From: Nocardia salmonicida NBRC 13393
Lineage (GTDB): Bacteria; Actinomycetota; Actinomycetes; Mycobacteriales; Mycobacteriaceae
Direction: 5' to 3'
DNA length: 64,000 nt
NCBI RefSeq assembly: GCF_001613085.1
Contig: NZ_BDBR01000048.1
Span: forward strand, 1 to 64,000
Shown here one piece after another: positions 1 to 7,766 of the stretch. The notes under the pieces are model-generated. The model ran no database searches. It saw only the letters and a program-made list of their open reading frames with translations, and was not told the origin of the DNA. Both the position numbers and the translations under genes were made by a program. How positions within the stretch are numbered: position 1 is the first letter of the stretch; the number at the start of each line of letters is the position of its first letter.

Positions 1-146
1 GCCGCCGCGACCGAACCCGCCGCGAGCGCCCACACCGGTAGGGTGGCCGCCAACCGCGCACCGGGGTCGGGCACGTCGGCGTCGCCGGACGGTGGGAGTC
101 CCAATCCCGTCTCGTAGGCGTGGACGAGCTGCTGCGCGGTGGTCAC
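1..146 (-). CDS. Partial ORF leaving the window on the left, function uncertain
   Basis: Reading the minus strand from a GTG at 146 gives an open frame to the window edge (48 residues, beginning VTTAQQLVHAYETGLGLPP). Codon use is GC3-rich as in the real genes around it. A stretch near its end (PVWALAAGSVAA) loosely recalls the second N-terminal segment of CaiB/BaiF CoA-transferases, but this is too short to assign. It would be divergent from the thioesterase, with only 42 bp between the starts. No clear Shine-Dalgarno sequence is visible. Confidence 0.4.
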   Translation of the reverse strand, partial: MTTAQQLVHAYETGLGLPPSGDADVPDPGARLAATLPVWALAAGSVAA

Positions 147-188
147 ATCGACCAGCCTAGTTGTGGTGACGACGGTGAGGAGTGTGAT

Positions 189-941
189 ATGGGCGTGAAT
201 ACGGCTGCGACGGAGTGGGTTCGAATACTGCGACCGGGTACCGCGACGGGTGGTCGATTGACGTGCTTTCCGCCGGGCGGTGGGTCGGCGACCTTCTATC
301 GGGAGTTGGCGCGACACATCGGCCCGGACGTCGACGTGACAGCGGTGCAGTATCCGGGCAGACAGGACCGCCTGGGCGATCCGATGATCACCGACCTGCA
401 TCTGCTCGCCGACCGGATCGCCGCCGACATCGCGCGTCGACCGGCAGCGACACGGTCGCTGTTCGGGCACAGCATGGGTGCCACCGTGGCCTACGAGACC
501 GCGCTGCGACTGGCCGCTGCTGGACAACCCGTTCGCGCCCTCGTCGTCTCCGGCCGTCCCGCGCCGGAGTTCGTCGAAACCGCCCGGCTGCACGAGGCAT
601 CGGATGCCGCGCTCATCGAGGATCTGGAGCGGCTGGCGAACGACCCGGCCCCGGTGCGACTGCTGCGCACCGAACCGGGACTCGCCGATCTGGTACTGCC
701 CGCCGTTCGGGCCGACTACCAGGCGGTCGAGACCTATCGGCATCGGCCGGGACCGCTACTGAGCTGTCCGGTCGTCGCGCTCGTCAGCACCGAGGACCCC
801 ACGACCACCGTGGCCCAGGCCGAGCAGTGGCGTGCGGTCACCTCCGGGCCGTTCAGCCTGCGCACCTTCGGTGGTGGGCACTTCTATCTCGACGCACAGC
901 ACGCCGCGGTGGCGCAGGAGATCACACGGCACGTGAACTGA
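189..941 (+). CDS. Type II thioesterase (alpha/beta hydrolase, NRPS/PKS editing)
   Basis: A 250-residue protein of the stand-alone thioesterase II family, which removes wrong or stalled acyl groups from carrier proteins of NRPS/PKS lines in the cytoplasm. Visible features are the N-terminal CFPPGGGS oxyanion-type loop (about 26-33), the nucleophile elbow GHSMG with Ser95, a likely Asp203 (STEDP) and His231 (GGGHFYLD), and the family signature QYPGRQDR. The ATG at 189 is chosen over an upstream GTG at 120 because GGTGAGGAG lies just before it and the upstream residues do not fit the family. It ends inside the tail of the convergent DUF2784 gene. Family members normally sit with an NRPS or PKS; here the nearest such gene is the condensation-domain protein 6.8 kb downstream, so the partner synthase may lie left of the window. 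Confidence 0.88.
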   Translation: MGVNTAATEWVRILRPGTATGGRLTCFPPGGGSATFYRELARHIGPDVDVTAVQYPGRQDRLGDPMITDLHLLADRIAADIARRPAATRSLFGHSMGATVAYETALRLAAAGQPVRALVVSGRPAPEFVETARLHEASDAALIEDLERLANDPAPVRLLRTEPGLADLVLPAVRADYQAVETYRHRPGPLLSCPVVALVSTEDPTTTVAQAEQWRAVTSGPFSLRTFGGGHFYLDAQHAAVAQEITRHVN

Positions 942-1296
942 GTCGGCGCTGGTACAGGCGCGCGTAGCCGAGCCAGGAGACGAGCACCGCCACCGCCGCG
1001 AGCGCGCGGACCAGGCCGAGCGCGCTGTCGGGGTAGATCACCCCGGTCAGGTAGTGGTCGATGAATCCCGCCTCGGGCAGCTCGCTCACCCCGGCGCGCC
1101 TGCGCGCCCAGTTCTCGGCGTAGGTCAGCGGGCAGTGGAAGCCGATCAGGATGATGCCGAAACCCCATGCCACGGCCATCGCGTGCAGGCCGATGGTGCG
1201 AGGCCATCGCCACGCGAGGAATCCGCCGACGACCACGTACGCGATGAACGCGACGTGGGTGACAGCGAGAACCTCGGCCAACACCCGGAACGACAC
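922..1296 (-). CDS. DUF2784 small membrane protein
   Basis: A 124-residue protein with about four hydrophobic segments (near 8-28, 36-56, 85-105 and the C-terminus) and the conserved block GFHCPLTYAENWARRRAG that characterises DUF2784 proteins. It should sit in the cytoplasmic membrane; no biochemical role is known for the family. It is convergent with the thioesterase and overlaps its last 20 bases. Confidence 0.8.
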   Translation of the reverse strand: MSFRVLAEVLAVTHVAFIAYVVVGGFLAWRWPRTIGLHAMAVAWGFGIILIGFHCPLTYAENWARRRAGVSELPEAGFIDHYLTGVIYPDSALGLVRALAAVAVLVSWLGYARLYQRRLSSRAV

Positions 1297-1364
1297 CTAT
1301 TCAGAATATGTACCCGCTCGCCGGTCGGAATCATGATCATCATTCCGGTTCGGCATCGCTTGGA

Positions 1365-2810
1365 TCACCAGGGCGAAGGCCGGTAGTCCTTCAGGAAGCA
1401 GCCGTAGAGGTCGATGCCGTCCTCGCCCTGCACGATCGGGTCGTAGACGCGGGCGGCGCCGTCGACGAGATCGAGGGGAGCGTGGAAGCCCTCTTCGGCC
1501 AGCCGGACCTTCGTGAAGTGCGGGCGCTCATCGGTGATCCAGCCGGTGTCGACGGCGGTCATCAGGATCGAGTCGGCCTCGAACATCTCGAGCGCGCTGG
1601 TCCGGGTGAGCATGTTCAGCGCGGCCTTGGCCATATTCGTGTGCGGGTGCCCCGGACCCTTGTAACCGCGGCCGAACTGGCCTTCCATCGCGGAGACATT
1701 GACCACATACTTGCGCCTGCCCGCCGCGGCGGCCAGCGCCGGACGCAACCGCGACACCAGGATGAACGGCGCGACCGAGTTGCACAGCTGCACCTCGAGC
1801 AGTTCGGTGGCCTCCACCTCACCGACGGTCTGCACCCAACTGTTGGTGTGCGCGAGATCGGGGACGAGGCCTCCTGCGTCGATGGCCACGCCCGCCGCGA
1901 TCCGTTCCGGGGTGGCCGAGCCTGCGACCAGCGCGAGTTCGGCGACATCGGTGGCCGACAGCGACGGCGTGAGCGAGGCGGTGAGCGCGGTCGGGTGAGC
2001 CTGCATGGTCTTGCCGAAGGTGACCATCTCCGGCAGCACGCCCGCGGGCAGCGGGGAGTTCTCGGCGTCGACCAGCGCGCTGTAGGCACCAGCGGAGCGG
2101 CGCACGGTCTGGGCGGCGTTGTTGATCAGGATGTCGAGGGGGCCCTGGGCGGCGACGTCGTCGGCCAGGGCGACGACCTGGGCGGGGTCACGCAGGTCGA
2201 TGCCGACGATGCGCAGCCGGTGCAGCCAGTCGGCGCTGTCCTCCATGGCGGCGAAGCGGCGGATCGCGTCGTTGGGGAAGCGGGTGGTGATGGTGGTGTG
2301 CGCGCCGTCGCGCAGCAGGCGCAACGCGATGTACATGCCGATCTTGGCCCGGCCACCGGTGAGCAGGGCGCGCTTGCCGGACAGATCGGTGCGGGCGTCG
2401 CGTTTGGTGTGGCTCGAGGCCGCGCACTCGGGGCACAGCTGGTGATAGAACGCGTCGACCTGGGTGTATTTCTGCTTGCAGATGTAGCAGGGTCGCGCCT
2501 TGAGCAGGGTGCCCGCGCTCGCACCGGAGGTGGCCGAGCTGATCGGGATGCCCGCGGTCTCGTCATCGATGCGCTGGGGGGAACCGGTCGCGGTAGCGGC
2601 GATGACCGCGCGGTCGTTCGAGGAGATCTGCTCCCTGGCCTCGATGCGGCGGCGGTGCTTGAGCTTTTTGAACATGTGCCCGACGGCGCGCTGCACGGCG
2701 ATGGAATCGGGATGTTCCTTCTCCAACTGCCCGGCGCGTTCCAGTACCCGCAGACAGGTCGCCAACTCATCCGGATCGATCATGTTCTCGGTCATCGGGG
2801 AGTGCGACAT
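1365..2810 (-). CDS. SDR-family oxidoreductase with N-terminal zinc-ribbon-like motif
   Basis: A 481-residue protein, about twice the usual SDR length. Residues 1-100 are a charged, mostly helical extension. A CxxC-x14-CxxC motif (Cys108, 111, 126, 129) suggests a structural zinc site. The Rossmann fold starts at TGGRAKIG (151-158) and NAA follows later. The usual SDR catalytic YxxxK is absent: in VNVSAMEG...HTNMAK the position four before the Lys is Thr, so chemistry or even catalysis is uncertain. It is divergent from the TetR gene, which may control it. The first ATG (2810) is used; ATGs at 2795 and 2783 are alternatives. Confidence 0.8.
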   Translation of the reverse strand: MSHSPMTENMIDPDELATCLRVLERAGQLEKEHPDSIAVQRAVGHMFKKLKHRRRIEAREQISSNDRAVIAATATGSPQRIDDETAGIPISSATSGASAGTLLKARPCYICKQKYTQVDAFYHQLCPECAASSHTKRDARTDLSGKRALLTGGRAKIGMYIALRLLRDGAHTTITTRFPNDAIRRFAAMEDSADWLHRLRIVGIDLRDPAQVVALADDVAAQGPLDILINNAAQTVRRSAGAYSALVDAENSPLPAGVLPEMVTFGKTMQAHPTALTASLTPSLSATDVAELALVAGSATPERIAAGVAIDAGGLVPDLAHTNSWVQTVGEVEATELLEVQLCNSVAPFILVSRLRPALAAAAGRRKYVVNVSAMEGQFGRGYKGPGHPHTNMAKAALNMLTRTSALEMFEADSILMTAVDTGWITDERPHFTKVRLAEEGFHAPLDLVDGAARVYDPIVQGEDGIDLYGCFLKDYRPSPW

Positions 2811-2881
2811 TCCTTCGTGCGGGAGCGGTGGACGACATCTATTGTCGCATTGGCCGCGCGAGCGACCCGCTGGGTATCGTG

Positions 2882-3601
2882 ATGGGCCGTCGCCGCAACC
2901 GCGCGACGATGAAACGAACCCGACGGAGCAGCCCGATTTCCCCGCTGGACACCGATACCGCAGACGCGCCGCGCAGGCGCAGGCTCGAACCCGACGAGCG
3001 ACGCGCGCAGATCCTGGCCTGTGCCATCGACATGTTCGGTGAACGGCCCTACGCGGCGGTGTCGACCGCGGAGCTAGCCCAGCGCGCGGGGGTGGCGCGC
3101 GGCCTGATCAACCACTACTTCGGGAACAAGCGCGACCTGTATCTGGCGGTGGTGCGTCGCATGGTGACCCTGCCGCGTCAGGACAGGGTGTCCATTCCCG
3201 ACGGCACGGCGGGCGAGCGGGTCGACGCGATCGTGGGCTGGCTGCTCGACACCATCGCCGAGCACGGCACCACCTGGGTGAAGGTCACCAGCCACGAGGG
3301 CGTCGGTGACGACCCCGAGGTGCAGCAGATCCTCGACCAGGCCGACGACGCCGCCGCCGAACGCATGCTGGTGATGATCGGACGCGCCGATCTGGCAGAC
3401 AGTGCATCGTTGCGCGCGCTGGTGCTCGCCTACGCGGGCCTGGTGAAAGTCGCCGGGCGCGAATGGATTACCCGCGGCACGCTGACCAGGGCCCAGATGC
3501 ATCAACTGCTGGCGGACACCTTGCTCACGATCATCAACGAGACGATCCCCAGCGTCCTGCGCACCGCGCCGACACCGAGCGTGCAACCCGGCGAAGGTTA
3601 G
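2882..3601 (+). CDS. TetR family transcriptional regulator
   Basis: A DNA-binding repressor of about 239 residues. The helix-turn-helix is clear: AELAQRAGVARGLINHYFGNKRDLYLAVV. The ligand-binding C-terminal part is not assignable to a subfamily. The start is uncertain: ATG at 2882 is used, but GTG 2828 and ATG 2909 are in frame and no site has a good Shine-Dalgarno. It is divergent from the long SDR gene, with only 71 bp between the chosen starts, so the SDR is the likely target. The stop overlaps that of the next, convergent gene by 4 bp. Confidence 0.85.
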   Translation: MGRRRNRATMKRTRRSSPISPLDTDTADAPRRRRLEPDERRAQILACAIDMFGERPYAAVSTAELAQRAGVARGLINHYFGNKRDLYLAVVRRMVTLPRQDRVSIPDGTAGERVDAIVGWLLDTIAEHGTTWVKVTSHEGVGDDPEVQQILDQADDAAAERMLVMIGRADLADSASLRALVLAYAGLVKVAGREWITRGTLTRAQMHQLLADTLLTIINETIPSVLRTAPTPSVQPGEG

Positions 3602-3948
3602 GGATCGAGCGCACGCCGCGAGGGTGGCATCGCGACCTCCGCACTGTAGCGCTGTGGTCCGGCATGGCCGGGTGCGTGGCCGGTGCGGCCCAGCGCCTGT
3701 TCGATCTTCTGCTCGCGGTGATGTTCGAACATCAGCGCGCCGACGCCGCCGCCGAGGAAGAGCACCGTCGCTATTCCGGCCAGCACGGCCCACCCGGTGT
3801 GCTCGGTGCCTGCCGCGACGAGGGTGCAGGCCAGCCCGACCACCCCGATCGCGCACATGACGATGCCGGGGACGTTGTAGTCGTCGGCCAGGAGGTCACC
3901 GGCTTGGGCATGCCAGGGCGGGTCTGCCGAAGGCGTGCTGCCGGACAT
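3598..3948 (-). CDS. Small two-helix membrane protein, possibly UsfY-like
   Basis: A 116-residue protein with a polar N-terminus (about 1-30), two transmembrane helices (NVPGIVMCAIGVVGLACTL and WAVLAGIATVLFLGGGVGAL) and a basic C-terminal tail. The N-PG-(hydrophobic) entry into the first helix and overall size recall the actinobacterial UsfY family, which in mycobacteria lies near sigF; the resemblance is from memory and weak. The ATG at 3948 is chosen because GAGGAGG lies 5-6 nt before it; an upstream ATG at 3981 is in frame. Confidence 0.65.
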   Translation of the reverse strand: MSGSTPSADPPWHAQAGDLLADDYNVPGIVMCAIGVVGLACTLVAAGTEHTGWAVLAGIATVLFLGGGVGALMFEHHREQKIEQALGRTGHAPGHAGPQRYSAEVAMPPSRRALDP

Positions 3949-4206
3949 GAGTCCTCCTCGGGAGCTGAGGGGTGCGAGCAATGGTGCACTTGATGACCAG
4001 CATGAACCTGTTCGGTCTGGCGAAGCAAAGGTGTTAGCCGGTTCGTTACCAGGCGGGTTACCGCAGAATCACACGTTATGTCACTGTGACCCTATTTTGC
4101 GTTTGAGCTGTGCTATCGGGCTCGGAGTCCTTATTCTCGTCGCGTAACCCGGCGCCATACCTGTTTCGTTGTGCGCCCGGGGAGATCGGAGAGGGACCCG
4201 GGGTTG
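3949..4206. other. Intergenic region between two outward-reading genes
   Basis: This 258-bp stretch must hold the promoters for the small membrane protein (minus) and the DUF4190-type protein (plus). It is less GC-rich than its flanks around 4070-4140. A TTATTC box at about 4131-4136 could be a -10 for the plus-strand gene. I see no strong inverted repeat and no further ORF. Confidence 0.4.
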
Positions 4207-4917
4207 ATGGCACGGTACGAGGAATGGGACGACGACCCCGAGCAGGAGTCCGATGATCGACGTTGGGACGGCCAGCGCTGGCCGCAGGTGTCATCGGAGG
4301 GTGTGGGCGGTGGGCGCCGCAATGATCAGCCGCGCGTGAATCCGTATGCGATGGTGGCGCTCGCTGCCGCGCTGGTGCTGCTGTTTCCGATCGCGATCGT
4401 GTTCGGGCTGCTGTCGTTCGGGCATCCGCGCGGGCGGGGAATCGCGTTGCTGGCGTTGCTGCTCGGCATTACCGAGGTGGCGGTAGCGGCGGCGATCGGG
4501 CTCGCTGTTTTCGGTGGATTGGATGTGTCCGTTCCGACGCTCGCCGGGTCGTCGACCACGACACCGAGGCCGGTGTCGGTAACTTCCCACGCGACGCCGA
4601 CGACCACCGAGGCCGTCCCGGTGACGAGCCCCGCGGCCGGCAGTGAGAAGGGCAGCGTGGTCGAGAAGGGCACCGAGTGCGCCGCCGAGAAGGCCGGTCT
4701 ACTCGGTGTCGCCGCAGACGGTGCGACGTTGCTCTGTCTGCGCGGATCAGGCGGTTACACCTGGTCGGGGCCGTTCCGGGTGTCGGGGTCCTACTACACC
4801 GCGGGGGCGAAATGTGATCCCTCGGTGGACAAGTCGGGCCGCACCACCGATAACCACGCGCTCGTGTGCGAGGGCAAGGGCAGCGCCGCGGTCTGGTCGC
4901 CCTGGACCACGGAGTAG
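4207..4917 (+). CDS. Membrane-anchored protein, DUF4190-like helices plus extracellular domain
   Basis: A 236-residue protein with an acidic cytoplasmic N-terminus, two close hydrophobic helices around GLLSFGHPRGRG (about 48-100, the pattern seen in DUF4190 proteins), a Thr/Pro/Ser-rich linker, and a C-terminal extracellular domain of about 85 residues with four Cys (ECAAEK, LLCLRG, AKCDPS, LVCEGK). The role is unknown; an envelope location is inferred. The start at 4207 follows GGAGAGGG; a GTG at 4171 is in frame but has no such site. Confidence 0.72.
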   Translation: MARYEEWDDDPEQESDDRRWDGQRWPQVSSEGVGGGRRNDQPRVNPYAMVALAAALVLLFPIAIVFGLLSFGHPRGRGIALLALLLGITEVAVAAAIGLAVFGGLDVSVPTLAGSSTTTPRPVSVTSHATPTTTEAVPVTSPAAGSEKGSVVEKGTECAAEKAGLLGVAADGATLLCLRGSGGYTWSGPFRVSGSYYTAGAKCDPSVDKSGRTTDNHALVCEGKGSAAVWSPWTTE

Positions 4918-4974
4918 AGCTCAGTGGACGGCGGGGCAGCTTCCATTTCCGGGCTCGGATCGGGGGAGTAGACC

Positions 4975-5973
4975 TCAGTCCTTCTTGGCCCGGCTCGGTT
5001 GCACGCGCGGTGGCTCGTTCGGCATCTTCGGATACTGGGGTGGCCACGGTGCGTCCATCAACCCCGCTGCCATGTCGCGCTCCGACATCTCCAGCAGCGG
5101 GTCGATCGACTGCGCGGGCCGATTCGCCCACGGATCACCGGACTCGGCGAGGCGGGCGGGAACTGTCGCGAGGGTGAGTTCGTCGGGGACGACGGTGTCG
5201 AGCTCGGCCCAGGTGATCGGCGTCGACACCTGACCGCCGACCTTCGGCCGCACCGACCAGGCGCCGAACACGGTCTTGTGCGGCGCGTTCTGATTGAAGT
5301 CGATGAACACCCGCGAGCCGCGCTCCTCTTTCCACCACTGTGCGGTGATCTCCTCGGGGTGCCTACGTTCCAGCTCCCTGGCCAGCGCCACCGCGGCCGC
5401 CCGCACCTCGTAGCCGTCCCACCTCGGTTCCAGCGCCGCGTAGATGTGCAGACCACGCGAACCCGAGGTCTTGATGGAGGAGTCGATGCCGAGTTCGGCC
5501 AGCAGTTCGCGCGTACGCACCGCGGCGCGTCGCAGATCGTCGAATCCGATGCCGGGCGAGGGATCGAGGTCGATGCGCAGTTCGTCGGCGATCCGCAGAT
5601 CGGGAACGTGATTGGGCCACACGTGAAAGCCCAGGCAGCCCTGATTCACCGCCCACAGGATGTGGGCGAGATCGTGGGCCACCAGCGCGTCGCTGGTGGT
5701 GCCGTTCGGGGTGGACACCTCCACCGTCTGTAACCAGTCCGGCGCCGACTTCGGCACCCGTTTCTGGAACCACGATTTGCCCGAAGCGCCGTCGGGATAG
5801 CGTTCCAGCAACAGCGGACGGCCCCCGATCACGCCGAGCAGCGGATCGGCGACGGCCCGGTAGTAGTTGACCAGGTCGAGCTTGGTCTCCCCGCGTTTGG
5901 TGAAGTAGACCTTGTCGGGATTGCTGATCGTCAGCGCGCGGCCGTCGACGTCGAGTTCCACCGCGGCGCTCAT
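4975..5973 (-). CDS. polD1: LigD-type polymerase/primase domain protein (PolD1-like)
   Basis: A 332-residue stand-alone archaeo-eukaryotic primase-like polymerase of the LigD_pol family, which adds ribo- or deoxynucleotides at gaps and breaks. Key residues are the metal-binding DLD (Asp135 and Asp137 in RIDLDPSPG) and the KTSGSRGLH nucleotide-binding motif. The length matches mycobacterial PolD1. The frame is open further upstream, but the ATG at 5973 fits the family and overlaps the stop of the ligase gene by 4 bp (ATGA), so the two are translationally coupled. LigC-PolD1 pairs act together in gap or base-excision-type repair in mycobacteria; the same partnership is inferred here. Confidence 0.9.
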   Translation of the reverse strand: MSAAVELDVDGRALTISNPDKVYFTKRGETKLDLVNYYRAVADPLLGVIGGRPLLLERYPDGASGKSWFQKRVPKSAPDWLQTVEVSTPNGTTSDALVAHDLAHILWAVNQGCLGFHVWPNHVPDLRIADELRIDLDPSPGIGFDDLRRAAVRTRELLAELGIDSSIKTSGSRGLHIYAALEPRWDGYEVRAAAVALARELERRHPEEITAQWWKEERGSRVFIDFNQNAPHKTVFGAWSVRPKVGGQVSTPITWAELDTVVPDELTLATVPARLAESGDPWANRPAQSIDPLLEMSERDMAAGLMDAPWPPQYPKMPNEPPRVQPSRAKKD

Positions 5974-7049
5974 CGGCCGACCCCGAAGATCGCGTCGAGC
6001 TCGGCGGGCGCCACTTCGTCGAGTTGGGCGTAGGTACACGACTCCGGGGTGCGATCGGCCCGGAACCGGGCCAGCCGCCCGCCGTGGCGGAACCTTCCCG
6101 ACTGCACGTGCTCGTAGCGCACCTCGGCCACCAACTCGGGCCGTAACGGCTCCCACGAGAGGTCTTTGCCCCCGCTCCATCGACTCACCCCGCCCGGCAT
6201 CTTGCCGTCGGCGTTCGCCTGCGCGACAGCGTCGGCCCAGTTGCGCCACGGATGGTCGTCGAGCGCGTTCTCGCGCAACGGCGCCAGCTCACCGAGCAGT
6301 TCGCGGCGCCGGGCCGCGGTGAAACTCGACGCCACCCCGACATGATGCAGATTGCCCTCGTCGTCGAACAGGCCCAGCAGCAGCGAACCGACGCCCTCGC
6401 CGTCCTTGTGCATCCGATACCCGGCGACCACACAGTCGGCGGTGCGTTCGTGCTTGATCTTGAGCATCACGCGCTTGTCCTGCAGGTAGGTCAGCTCGTC
6501 GGACTTGGCCATCACGCCGTCGAAGCCCGCGCCTTCGAACCGGGTGAACCAGTCCTGGGCCACGTCGGGATCCTGGGTGATCGGCGTGAGGTGGATCCGG
6601 CCGGGCGCGGCGTCGAGCAACGATTCGAGCTCGCGGCGCCGCTGCGCGAACGGTTCGGTGGTGAGATCGCGATCGCCGAGGGCGAGCAGATCGAAGGCGA
6701 CGAAACTGGCCGGCGTCTCGGCCGCGAGCTTGTTGACCCGCGAGGCCGCCGGATGCAACCGCTGCTGCAAGGTATCGAAATCGAGGCCCTGGTCGGTGAC
6801 CACCACGATCTCCCCGTCGACGACACAGCGCGGCGGCAGCGCCGCCTTCAGCAGCTCGGCCAACTCGGGGAAATACCGGGTCAGCGGGCGATCGTTGCGG
6901 GAGCCGAGTTCGATCTCGTCACCGTCGCGGAACACGATGCAGCGGAAGCCGTCCCACTTGGGCTCATAGCTGAGTCCGGGTTCGCGCGGCAACGACGGCG
7001 TCGACTTGGCCAGCATGGGGCGCACTGGCGGCATCACCGGTAGATCCAT
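5970..7049 (-). CDS. ligC: ATP-dependent DNA ligase (LigC-like)
   Basis: A 359-residue ATP-dependent ligase sealing DNA nicks by lysine adenylation. The active site is EPKWDGFR with Lys31; further nucleotidyltransferase motifs are SRNDRPLTRYFPE, VVDGEIV, FDGVMAK and MLKIKHER. The C-terminal OB-fold follows from about 215. There is no Ku-dependent polymerase or nuclease domain, so it is LigC-like rather than LigD. The start follows GAGGAGGATCGG. It is the first gene of a two-gene operon with the polymerase. Confidence 0.92.
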   Translation of the reverse strand: MDLPVMPPVRPMLAKSTPSLPREPGLSYEPKWDGFRCIVFRDGDEIELGSRNDRPLTRYFPELAELLKAALPPRCVVDGEIVVVTDQGLDFDTLQQRLHPAASRVNKLAAETPASFVAFDLLALGDRDLTTEPFAQRRRELESLLDAAPGRIHLTPITQDPDVAQDWFTRFEGAGFDGVMAKSDELTYLQDKRVMLKIKHERTADCVVAGYRMHKDGEGVGSLLLGLFDDEGNLHHVGVASSFTAARRRELLGELAPLRENALDDHPWRNWADAVAQANADGKMPGGVSRWSGGKDLSWEPLRPELVAEVRYEHVQSGRFRHGGRLARFRADRTPESCTYAQLDEVAPAELDAIFGVGR

Positions 7050-7223
7050 CCGATCCTCCTCGCGGGTGTGTTCACCCGTATCGACGATGCGAGCACGCCC
7101 GATTCATCGGTGTGTGAGGCGATCGTAGGACGGGGTACCGACACGTGCGCGGACCTCGGGCGCGCGCCTGTCGCGGTCGACTGTCCGCGTGGCGCGCACG
7201 CGGTGCGGAGCGCGGGCGCGAGG

Positions 7224-7604
7224 TCAGCTGTCGAGCCAGCCGTGTTCGTCGGCGAAGGTGGTGAACCGGTCGCGGATGGTGATGATCTCGGCCGCGGTGA
7301 GCGCGGGGGAGGCTTCCAGCAGCAGTTCGGTGATCTGCTGACGCAGTTCCTCGGGACCCAACTGGTCGCCGCTCTTGCGCGTCTTCTGAGCCGTTGGGGT
7401 CTGGCCGACCCCGGTCAGGTTGATCGCCTTGGGTCCCCGATCACCTTCGGTCACATCGAATTCGAACAGACGACCCTGACGGAGCTCGTCCTCGTCGAGG
7501 CCGATGTCGTTGACGTGGACGAACACATCGGGCCCGCCGTCATCGGGCCGGATGAACCCGAAACCCCGTGAACCGTCGAACGACACCAATTTCCCGATGG
7601 ACAC
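7224..7604 (-). CDS. cspB: Cold-shock-domain protein, long form (CspB-like)
   Basis: A 126-residue RNA/DNA-binding protein. Residues 1-65 are a cold-shock OB fold with the RNP motifs GSRGFGFI and DVFVHV; the remaining 60 residues are a predicted helical tail, as in mycobacterial CspB-type proteins and unlike the 67-residue CspA. GTG at 7604 is preferred because GAGGAG lies 7 nt ahead; a TTG directly before it is also in frame. It probably acts as an RNA chaperone in the cytoplasm. Confidence 0.88.
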   Translation of the reverse strand: MSIGKLVSFDGSRGFGFIRPDDGGPDVFVHVNDIGLDEDELRQGRLFEFDVTEGDRGPKAINLTGVGQTPTAQKTRKSGDQLGPEELRQQITELLLEASPALTAAEIITIRDRFTTFADEHGWLDS

Positions 7605-7766
7605 CAACCAACTCCTCGCTCAGCTTCCCGTCGCTACTCTAACGCGGCTTTTGGGCGATTTCCCCCGGAAAGTGGATAGTCGGCGAAATCTTCGGAGTCG
7701 CGATGTGATCGACCGACCGAGCATGGTCACGATCCGGTAACTGCGCGTTCACATCCAGTCATTAGC

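Noticed and set aside
1308..2882. A 524-residue plus-strand open frame
   Set aside because: It is antisense to the SDR gene, has a Gly/Arg/His/Gln-rich composition without domains, and exists because of high GC in the wobble position.
5974..6249. Upstream extension of the PolD1 frame
   Set aside because: It is an Arg/Gly-rich shadow of the ligase gene; ATG 5973 matches the family start.
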